In this document: piece by piece, positions 9,001 through 15,700 of the stretch
Position numbering within the stretch: position 1 is the first letter of the stretch
Layout: the number at the start of each line of letters is the position of its first letter
Source of the DNA: CAYWNA01 sp964459305
Lineage (GTDB): Bacteria > Planctomycetota > Planctomycetia > Pirellulales > Pirellulaceae
Length of the DNA: 35,580 nucleotides
NCBI GenBank assembly: GCA_964459305.1
Contig: CAYWNA010000131.1
Span: 1-35,580 of the forward strand
Direction of reading: 5' to 3'
Notes under the pieces: generated by a model
Database searches by the model: none
Told to the model about the DNA's origin: nothing
The model's input: the letters and a program-made list of their open reading frames with translations, nothing else
Position numbers and translations under genes: made by a program

Positions 9001-9386
9001 TCATTTGCCACTTGCCAATCGACACTCGACACCACGACCAGGTTAGCCAGATTGTCAACGTAAGGCAGCCGATCGACAACGGCCAGATCGACGGACACCT
9101 TGCCGTACAGACCGAGTGATTGAATGTACTTGCGGGCTTGCTGGACGTTTTCTGCGTCCGTATCCAGCCCGTGTACCGTGTAGCTAGCACTGGCTCGCAG
9201 GGCTGCGGTGAGCTTCCCGTCGCCACATCCGAGGTGCACGATCAACCCGCCCTGGGTGCCGGTTGCGTCAAGTATCTGCTTGGCCTGCTGCGCGTACGAC
9301 GCCTTCTCCACTTCCGCCGCGGAGGTTCCAACGACTACCATCGCTGACACGGCAGCGCCTAATACAAAGGGCAACGCTTTTCTCAT
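6024..9386 (-). CDS. Exported PQQ-like beta-propeller protein with methyltransferase-like domain (paralogue)
   Basis: This 1120-residue protein is the paralogue of the gene at 1007-4309. ATG 9386 has an AGGAG site about 8 bp upstream. A signal peptide (ending near 'VGTSAAEVEKAS') precedes a Rossmann-like domain with an intact glycine motif, 'GGLIVHLGCGDGKLTAAL', and acidic 'HGLDTD'. Propeller blades follow ('ALDAATGQTIQTY', 'CLDRTTGKEVW', 'ALDGATGKVLW', 'ALDAETGKRLWSY', 'CLRASDGVLAW'). Three repeat-derived insertions are read through in frame: heptads at residues about 142-154, heptads at about 624-638, and a palindromic element at about 721-747 that the paralogue lacks. It is divergent from the sulfatase. 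An extracytoplasmic quinoprotein-like or binding role is plausible but unproven. Confidence 0.88.
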   Translation of the reverse strand: MRKALPFVLGAAVSAMVVVGTSAAEVEKASYAQQAKQILDATGTQGGLIVHLGCGDGKLTAALRASASYTVHGLDTDAENVQQARKYIQSLGLYGKVSVDLAVVDRLPYVDNLANLVVVSSVDWQVANEELARVLAPNGVALTLDSQLSILNTLRKPRPDEIDDWTHYLHDASNNAVARDSVVGPPRHMQWVGSPRYSRHHDHMSSLSAAVSAGGRVFYIVDEASPVSVLFPSKWMLVARDAFNGTILWKRPIDHWQTHLWKLKSGPAQLPRRLVAAGDRVYVTLGLDAPLVALDAATGQTIQTYVDTKATEEVILSDGVLFALVNDAVEKPDYDGRQRFRGSYNAKYWDEAERQVVAIGADTGQVLWTTRRRVLPTTLAADARRIVFHNGQSVVCLDRTTGKEVWQSDAIARSDEIRGFYAPILVLYDDIVLFSGGETAGTQTGSWYESGQDTMTALDGATGKVLWSAYHPPSGYRSPEDLLVVDGLVWTGETTSGRAVGVFTGRDPRTGEVKREFPPDVSTYWFHHRCYRGKATENFLLMSRTGTEFLDVRKKQWIPHHWVRGACLYGVMPANGLLYAPQHPCACYLEAKMYGFNALAAERQNAESGKPRAEEKRLERGSAYADIQHPASSIQHPDAWPTYRHDAARSGRANTSVPAKLKTAWKTPLSGRLSSAVVADGKVFVAEIDAHMVHALDAETGKRLWSYVVGGRVDSPPTICTFAVPPSGGSVGAGKAANQKPPKGGTTNSLCLFGSADGWVYCLRASDGVLAWRFRAAPMDQRLMAFEQLESVWPVPGSVLVQGGVAYCVAGRSMFLDGGLRLWRLDPKTGDVLSETVLDDRDPKSDEGLQAYVSWLNMPTGLPDVLSCDGRFVYMRSQPFNLDGTRLPLEAMPSEPDADRGAPPATQRADIAHLFSPTGFLDDSWWHRTYWMYGSRFVSGWCGFFRAGKATPSGRILVFDDSKIYGFGRKPKYYRWTTPIEHHLFAADRTPPARSQSPDERPGESKYLVTHHWTKDLPLFARAMVLADETLFIAGPPDVIDEDQAFKQIHAPETKARLADQVAAYEGKKGALLCAVSATNGEKLAELELDAPPVFDGMAAAAGRLYLATTDGEVLCLAEE
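7144..7223. mobile_element. MITE-like palindromic element inserted in a coding region
   Basis: An 80-bp block bounded by 23-bp inverted ends (7144-7166 and 7201-7223) that match at 20 of 23 positions. Each end contains its own mini-palindrome (CCGCCTTTAGGCGG and CCGCCTGAAGGCGG). On the minus strand it is translated within the propeller protein as 'AVPPSGGSVGAGKAANQKPP' followed by 'KGGTTN'. The paralogue lacks it and runs directly into 'FGSADGYVYCLRASDG'. The peptide is one I recall as a recurrent repeat-derived insertion in planctomycete proteins. Confidence 0.82.
7472..7513 (-). repeat. Six 7-bp tandem repeats (ATGCTGG family) within a coding region
   Basis: Six heptamers (CGTCTGG, ATGCTGG, ATACTGG, ATGCTGG, ATGCTGG, ATATCGG on the plus strand) encode 'DIQHPASSIQHPDA' in the minus-strand propeller protein. 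This is the same protein position and the same repeat family as 2884-2939 in the paralogue. Confidence 0.9.
8926..8960 (-). repeat. Five 7-bp tandem repeats within a coding region
   Basis: Five heptamers (AGAGTGT, TGAGGAT, TGAGAGT, TGAGAGT, CGAGAGT on the plus strand) are read in the minus-strand gene as 'LDSQLSILNTL'. They align with the five-unit array at 1418-1452 of the paralogue. Confidence 0.9.
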
Positions 9387-9527
9387 GATTTTTTCTCCTG
9401 AACCAACCGTCTGCCTAGTGACAAGATTCCTATGCGAAATATTCTCATGTCGAGGGGGCTCCTCGTGGCCGATAAATGCTAACGAGTCGATCCGGGTGAG
9501 TTGGCAGTGACACTAGCTGCCTCAATT

Positions 9528-9563
9528 CCCCCGTGACCCAGCGGTAGGGTCGCGGGGGTTTTT
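9528..9563 (+). terminator. Strong Rho-independent terminator between divergent genes
   Basis: CCCCCGTGACCC (9528-9539) pairs with GGGTCGCGGGGG (9547-9558) over 12 bp with a single G-T pair. The loop is 7 nt and a run of five T follows (9559-9563). It points rightward but lies between two divergently transcribed genes, so it does not end either of them. A smaller stem (GGCAG/CTGCC, about 9504-9520) lies just upstream. It may end a short non-coding RNA or act as an attenuator in the sulfatase leader. Confidence 0.8.
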
Positions 9564-9748
9564 CATTGGCCTAATGCGCACCTCTTTTCTCCAATCCCTC
9601 AACAGCGCGTCGCGCCATCCCACCCCTCAACACAGACTCCCTTTCTTGCGAAGGCACAGCCATCATCTCGGCTCCTCGCCGTCGCGTTTCCCGATCTCGA
9701 TTTCTGCTGAAGTTTGCGGCGCCGCTGGAAATGCTCGTGAAAAGTAGT

Positions 9749-9773
9749 TTAACATGGTTTTCAGCTATGTTAA
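9749..9773. promoter_or_regulatory. Palindrome TTAACAT-N11-ATGTTAA upstream of the sulfatase gene
   Basis: A perfect 7-bp inverted repeat (9749-9755 and 9767-9773) with 11-bp spacing lies 36 bp before the sulfatase start codon, in AT-richer DNA than its surroundings. The spacing fits a dimeric regulator site, but no regulator gene is present and it could also be a weak RNA stem. Confidence 0.4.
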
Positions 9774-9809
9774 CGGCTTGAGCGGATCGGAGTACGAAAG
9801 GTCAGTCAA

Positions 9810-11708
9810 ATGAGAGCCAATTTGGATACGCTGATTGTTGTCTTCGCCACAACCTTGGCATTTGCCATGAGTCCTGGCGCTGGGCAAGACGACGCTGACG
9901 GTGTGAGCCAGCCGAACGTGATTCTGATTCTTGCGGACGATCTCGGCTGGGCGGACCTGGCCTGTTACGGACACCCGTTCCACGAGACGCCCAACTTGGA
10001 TCGCCTGGCTGATGAGGGGATGCGCTTTACCGATGCATACGCGGCCAGTTGCGTTTGCTCGCCGACTCGTTCCAGCATCATGACCGGCAAGTATCCGGCG
10101 CGAAACGATTTGACGATCTGGCTGGGCGGTCACGGCGGCGCCCCGGCGGCCGATCACATGGCCTTGGAGGAAGTCACGATTGCCGAAGCGCTGAAAGAAC
10201 ACGGCTATGCCACGGCGCACGTCGGCAAATGGCACTTGGGCACCGAGCCCTACTACCCTGAACATCAAGGCTTCGACATCAACGTTGCCGGGACACTCGC
10301 CGGTTCGCCTGCCGGCGGTTACTTCTTGCCAAACAAGATGAATCTGCCCGAGATGACGGAAGGAACGTACCTGACCGATCGGCTCACCGACGAATGCCTG
10401 GAGGTTATCGACCGCTGGCGAGAGAAGCCGTTTTTCATCTATATGTCCTATCACACAGTCCACACGCCGATCCAGGGACGCAAGGATTTGGTGGAATACT
10501 ACCGCCAGAAGCTCGGACGCGACGACAAGTACAATCCCGTTTACGCGGCCATGGTGCACTGCCTGGATGAAAGCGTTGGCCGAATCACGAAGAAACTCGA
10601 CGAGTTAAGCCTGGCCGATCGCACCATGGTGATCTTCTCTTCTGACAACGGCGGCTTTTCTCACAGCCGCGGTAGGAAGAACGATGTCACGACCAACAAG
10701 CCGTTGCGTCTGGGCAAGGGCTATTGCTACGAGGGTGGACATCGCGAGCCGATGATCGTGCGTTACCCGCCGCTGGTGAAACCGGGCTCGACGTGTCGGA
10801 CGCCTGTGATCTCGACCGACTTCTACCCGACCATCCTGCAACTGGCCGGAGCGCCGCCAAAGCCGGATCAACACGCCGATGGCATGAGCATATTCCCTTT
10901 GCTCGCGGATCCTGGCGCGGAACTTCTCCGTAAGACCTTGTATTGGCATTATCCCCACAGCAGCCCCCAAGGCGGCACGCCATCCGGCGCGATCCGCGAT
11001 GGTGATTTGAAGCTGATCGAGTTTTTCAACGACGACCGTATTGAAGTGTACAACTTGGCCGAAGATATCGGCGAGCAAAGCGACTTGTCGGACTCGATGC
11101 CTGACGAGGCCCGACAGTTGCACGAGAAACTCAGCGCGTGGCGAGAGGCGGTCGATGCAAAAATGCCTCTACCGGGTTCGACCACGGCGCCAAGACCCTT
11201 TGCGGCCAAACCGACCGACTCGTTTCCCGGTTTCGACACACTGATCGATGTAGCGATCTCCAAAGACGAAATGGGCTATGGCGTGGCCGCGACCGAAAGC
11301 GGCCTGGCGTTGATCAAGCCCGACGAACCGCTGACCGGCAGCGTGACCTTCCGCCTGAAAATCAAGCCACTCCGCAGCTTTCCAGCGAACGGATTTTTCG
11401 TATTCGGAGACGAGCCGACGGACGAGGCACAGGTCAAATGCGGCTTCTTTGTCGGAGGCCGTTATGCTGCAGTCTTCGAAGGAACGTATCCGCCAAAGGA
11501 CGTGGCTCGCGCAGATTTCTTATCAGTGCCCGGCCACGTGTACGATGTGATGGTGACCGTCGACACCGTGGCTGGTCGAGTGGAGATGACCATCGGCGAC
11601 AATCGCATCACCAAGGATCTGACCCGCCGTATCACCGCGATCCGCTACTACGGCTACACCGTGATCCGGACTCGCTCGGCCTTTGGTCCGATCGAGGTTG
11701 AGCGTTGA
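9810..11708 (+). CDS. Secreted formylglycine-dependent sulfatase
   Basis: A 632-residue arylsulfatase-family protein. ATG 9810 has an AAAGG site about 9 bp upstream. Residues 1-25 form a signal peptide. 'NVILILADDLGWADLACYGH' (36-55) supplies the metal-binding Asp pair. 'CSPTRSSIMTGKYPAR' (83-98) is the formylglycine signature, with C83 the residue converted to formylglycine (CxTR form). 'HVGKWHLG' and 'SDNGG' are further active-site motifs. Residues about 470-632 form an extra beta-rich domain of unknown role. The family hydrolyses sulfate esters, here probably of extracellular glycans; the exact substrate cannot be told. Maturation needs a formylglycine-generating enzyme or anaerobic maturase, neither of which is in this window. 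The small secreted peptide gene follows 200 bp later. Confidence 0.95.
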   Translation: MRANLDTLIVVFATTLAFAMSPGAGQDDADGVSQPNVILILADDLGWADLACYGHPFHETPNLDRLADEGMRFTDAYAASCVCSPTRSSIMTGKYPARNDLTIWLGGHGGAPAADHMALEEVTIAEALKEHGYATAHVGKWHLGTEPYYPEHQGFDINVAGTLAGSPAGGYFLPNKMNLPEMTEGTYLTDRLTDECLEVIDRWREKPFFIYMSYHTVHTPIQGRKDLVEYYRQKLGRDDKYNPVYAAMVHCLDESVGRITKKLDELSLADRTMVIFSSDNGGFSHSRGRKNDVTTNKPLRLGKGYCYEGGHREPMIVRYPPLVKPGSTCRTPVISTDFYPTILQLAGAPPKPDQHADGMSIFPLLADPGAELLRKTLYWHYPHSSPQGGTPSGAIRDGDLKLIEFFNDDRIEVYNLAEDIGEQSDLSDSMPDEARQLHEKLSAWREAVDAKMPLPGSTTAPRPFAAKPTDSFPGFDTLIDVAISKDEMGYGVAATESGLALIKPDEPLTGSVTFRLKIKPLRSFPANGFFVFGDEPTDEAQVKCGFFVGGRYAAVFEGTYPPKDVARADFLSVPGHVYDVMVTVDTVAGRVEMTIGDNRITKDLTRRITAIRYYGYTVIRTRSAFGPIEVER

Positions 11709-11908
11709 CGCACCATGGGTGTATTCTTCGTGGGGAAGATTTGCACTGCGAAAAGTAGCGACCTATAGTTCCCTAGCGAGTTCCGCGAAAGCCTGAGCGG
11801 CACGTATCTTCCTCCGCGAGCCCCCATTCCCTGGCTGCGCTGCGGAACCGGGAACGACGGCGTCAAATCGACTTGGAATAGCGGAAAACGGAAAGGACCG
11901 ATCAGATC

Positions 11909-12145
11909 ATGAGAACCCTGACACTGGTAATTGCACTCGTAGGCACTCTGTGGATTTCTTCGACCGTCGCTGCTCAAGAATCGGGCACTTCAAACGCCGT
12001 CGCTGCGCGTGGCTACAGCAGGCAGGCAATCAGATCGATGCACATTCTCGATCGGCCGAATCGGCAAGGCCATTTCTATGGCAATGCGGTTCGTCGTCGC
12101 TACTACAGCGGCACGTCCCTGAGATTCCGACGACGGGGCCGATGA
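11909..12145 (+). CDS. Small secreted basic protein, planctomycete-type
   Basis: A 78-residue ORF with ATG 11909 behind a GGAAAGGA site (11890-11897). Residues 1-22 (MRTLTLVIALVGTLWISSTV, then AA) form a clear signal peptide with cleavage after 'VAA'. The mature peptide is short and very basic, with the segment 'IRSMHILDRPNRQGHFYGN' followed by 'AVRRRYY'. I recall similar short proteins ending in a '(M)xILxRPNRxGHFYGNxVRRR' block from planctomycete genomes, but no function is known. It is downstream of the sulfatase gene on the same strand. The good ribosome-binding site and signal peptide argue for a real gene. Confidence 0.65.
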   Translation: MRTLTLVIALVGTLWISSTVAAQESGTSNAVAARGYSRQAIRSMHILDRPNRQGHFYGNAVRRRYYSGTSLRFRRRGR

Positions 12146-12184
12146 TCCCGAAAGATGCCTCGTTTGATCGAGCGTGATGTCCCT

Positions 12185-12256
12185 CGCTTAACCGCAGACC
12201 CACCGGGCCGCGCGTTGCGAAACACGCCCAGCCTGTTGAGCTGGGTGGGTTAAGCG
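12185..12256. repeat. Repeat element with CGCTTAACC/GGTTAAGCG ends
   Basis: The 9-bp ends (12185-12193 and 12248-12256) are perfect reverse complements, and internal CCACC/GGTGG pairing extends the structure imperfectly. The ends resemble those of the perfect palindrome at 5883-5962 (TTAACCGCA), so these may be two members of one repeat superfamily. Confidence 0.6.
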
Positions 12257-12371
12257 TCAATGCTCGCAGCTGGGCGATCGTCTTCGACACACCTAACACA
12301 GATCCCCTGCGTCTCATCGGGGTCGCGCACGGCGTGCCTCTGCGCCGTGCAAGCCAATTTGTCTCCCGGCG

Positions 12372-12605
12372 GTCGCCGGCGCGATCTGTCACTATGTCGG
12401 TTGCTTCCTGGTGATGGGCCTACTGCCCGCCCTGATTGTGAAGTTTGTCTTTCGCGAGCGTCTGCGCGACTACAGCGTGGGTTTGGGCATTGGTGTGCGA
12501 ACGTTGCGGACGTTTCGGAACTTTGCGCCGTACTTCCTTATCGCCGGCTACCTCGGATTGAAGGACCCGACCATACTGGAGAAGTTCCCAATCAACCCAC
12601 AGGCC
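12372..12605 (+). pseudogene. Fragment of a CPBP/CAAX-type intramembrane protease gene
   Basis: The frame reads 'GAICHYVGCFLVMGLLPALI' then 'VKFVFRERLRDYSVGLG' and continues through 'YLGLKDPTILEKFPINP'. The hydrophobic segment followed by 'FRERLxDYxxxLG' and the '(K)DPxxxxxxPIN' step resemble the N-terminal part of CPBP-family membrane proteins as I recall them from planctomycetes. The catalytic EExxxR and HxxxN motifs are absent, there is no start codon with a ribosome-binding site, and the frame runs into a palindromic repeat at 12617-12642. I read this as a truncated remnant. The neighbouring frame at 12256-12411 ('TDPLRLIGVAHGVPLRR') may be another broken piece. Confidence 0.5.
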
Positions 12606-12616
12606 GGGCGGTCTCC

Positions 12617-12642
12617 GGTGGGCCGCGAAGACTTGGCCCACC
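12617..12642. repeat. Short palindrome GGTGGGCC-N10-GGCCCACC
   Basis: A perfect 8-bp stem (12617-12624 and 12635-12642) with a 10-nt loop lies where the protease fragment loses its family resemblance. It is probably another dispersed repeat and may mark the truncation point. Confidence 0.6.
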
Positions 12643-12765
12643 CTACGAAGATCTTGCACCCCGGCCTTGCAGATTCCATCTCCTGCCGGAAAACCGTGTA
12701 TGATACGCGCTGGAACGTAAGTGAACTTTGTTTCTCTCGTCCCTTCATCCGCGAGTAACGTAGTC

Positions 12766-15700
12766 ATGCTCAACAGACGGCCCCTGCTTCTTGCCTCAAT
12801 GATTGGCCTCTACTGTCTCGCTGTCCAGGAGAAGTCCATCGCATTCGGAGCCGACCAACCCGTTGGTCCGCGGCCCTATGAAATGGAATGGGCTGGGCGG
12901 GACTGCGATACCCGGCCGCCGAATGTCGATTTTGAGCAAGTCGACGGATGGACGGTCGAATGCCACGACGCGGTGGCTGATTTCGAGCGATCGCGCGAGC
13001 AGCAGCTTTGGGGACGTTACGTCGGCAAGCTGACTTATCACGCCGAGGGCAGGAAACCCGTGGTCACGGTGCGGCCGGCGCAGCCGCTGCCAGTGCCTGC
13101 AGACTGGGATTGCGTAAACTTGTGGGTGTACGGCAACAACTGGGCGTTCAGCCCCGATCGTTCGACGCCTCCAGTGACCGTGAATCTGTTGTTCCGCTCG
13201 GCGGCGGGCAGTCCGCTGCGCATTAACATGGGAACGGCTCGCTGGAAAGAGTGGTGGCTGATGCATTGGCGACTGTCGCCCGAACAGGCAGGGGTGATCG
13301 GCGATGGCACGACGTGGGAGGGATTGGAAATCACGAACGGTCGCAATCAGGAAGATCGCACCTTGTACTTCGACAACCTGAGCTTCTACCGCGAACCGCT
13401 GCCGCCCCTGACCTTCGACCCACGCCCGCGGCGTGGCGTCGATCCGTTTCCCGGGCAGAGTGTGGGGACAAATACAGGTCCGGGGCAATTGCCTTTTCCC
13501 AATCGTCCGGAGACGATCCTGCCGGATAATTTGGCCGATCGGTTCGAAACCTCGGTCCAGAAAGACGGCGAGATGTATGCGTTCATCTATCACGGTAGTG
13601 ATGGGCGCTTGATCTATCGATACCTCCCCGAGTCGGGGACCTTGGACGATGTGACGGCCGAATGGTCGGCCGACGACAGTTCGGTTCAATTTCGTCCGAT
13701 GGTGGAAGGGGGCGTCTACTTTCAACGGGCAGACGGTGGGCCAATGTTGCCCCCGGAGGGCGCGAAACTACTGGCGTGCGAAAGACGCGACGATGCGCTC
13801 ATTACCCGCTGGCAGTACCGTTGGGACGGTCAGTCGGCTGAGGTCACGTACACGTTTCGTCTGTGGCAGAAGTCGCTGGTGATCGACGTGGCGTGTGTGG
13901 GCGGCATGGTGGAGGAAGTGCACTTTGGCCGGGCCGCCGGCTTGGAAGACGCTCGTTTGGTCACGCTCCCTTTTCTAGTTGGCGGCAGCCAGCGTCCGGC
14001 CGTATTGGTCTCCGGGCCACCCGCCCAGCCGCTGTTCACGATGGGAATGGTGGATCACACCCGATCGAACGCTTCGGAATTGTGGTTCGCAAATGAGACG
14101 GACGAGCCTGGTGCGACTTACAACGGCGGTTCACGGTACCTGCCTAAAACGGATGGCCGGCGCAATGATTGCTTCGAACGACTGTTCCTCACCATCTCGC
14201 CGCGTTTCGAGGAAGTCTTGCCGAACATCCCCAATCCGAAATCGCCGTGGATGCACGTTGCCGGCGAGCGAGTTTGGCGGGCGCACGGGGCGAGCGATCG
14301 TGAACGCGACTATGCGACGTGGAAACGGACCGCACGCTACGGCATGAACAAGATCGCATTGACCGATCACGAAACGGGCTGGCGCGACGGGGGTGAGAGC
14401 TTCACATTCCGCACTCGTGCTGCTCCGGGGAAAGGCGGCGATGATTCTCAGGCCGATTACGCCCGGAAGATCCGCGCGCTCGGCTTTCGCTACGGGATCT
14501 ACAACAACTACACCGATTTCGCCGCGGTCAACGAACACTGGCATGAAGACATGGTTACCCGGCTGCCCAACGGCCAATGGCAAGCCGCGTGGCCACGGTG
14601 CTACAACCCCAAACCGGCACGAGCTGTCGAGTACGAGGCGCGGCTGGCTCCGATCATCCAGGAGAAGTTCCACCTAGACACGGCCTATTGCGACGTCCAT
14701 ACCGCCGTGCAACCGTGGCGCTATTGCGACTTTGATGCGCGCGTGCCCGGTGCCGGCACGTTTGCCGCCACGTTCTACGCCTATGGCGAGATCATGCTTC
14801 ATCAGAAGCAGACTTGGAACGGGCCGGTCTACAGCGAAGGCAACAACCACTGGTACTACTGCGGGCTGACGGATGGCAACTACGGGCAAGACCAATTGGC
14901 CCGGCTGAACGAGAAACCGTGGTTAGTTGATTTCGATCTTCGCAAAATGCACCCGCTGTGCTGCAATTTCGGCATGGGTAATCCCGGTATGTTCTTTGGC
15001 CGCAACGAACAATTCGGCAGGACGCCCGACGAGCAGGAACGACGGTTGGACCAGTTCCTTGCCGGCACCTTGGCCTTCGGCCACACCGGCTTTCTGGTCA
15101 CGCAAGGCGGTATCCGAAATACGCTGCGCAGCTACTTCGGCTTGCAGCAAGTTCATGCCCGGTATGCCCAGGCCGTTGCTGCCGACATCCGGTACGCCGA
15201 TGCCGACGGCAATCTGTTGGATTCAAGCGCGGCGGTGGCCACCGGGGCATTCCGACGATCGCAAATCGCCACTCGCTACGACAACGGCCTGGAGGTGACG
15301 GTCAACGGTCACGACGACCATACTTGGACGACGAAGGACGCAGAACTGCCGCCGTTTGGCTGGTTTGTCCGGGACACGCGAGCGGGCGATCTGTTGGCTT
15401 TCAGCGCCTTGGTGGACGGGCACCGGGCGGATTACGTCGACTCACCGGCCTATCTGTATGCCGACCCCCGGGGCCGCTTCGTCCGATTTGAAAAGCTCGC
15501 CTGCGATGGGCCGTTGGTCGCGCATCATCGCAACAATGGTGATGTTGAAGTAATTCCGGTGGCGCCGTGCACACGATTCGGCGTATCGCTCGGCGGGCGA
15601 ACAGCCACAGCGGTCGCATTGGAGGAGGAGGGTGGCGAGGTCGGCACGGCGGTGACGCGATTCAGCCGTGGACTGGTCTACATCGAACCAGTAACCGGCG

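Noticed and set aside
9466..9560. Possible tRNA gene in the divergent gap
   Set aside because: No cloverleaf with a GTTCGA-type T-loop can be drawn; the stem with T-tract is a terminator.
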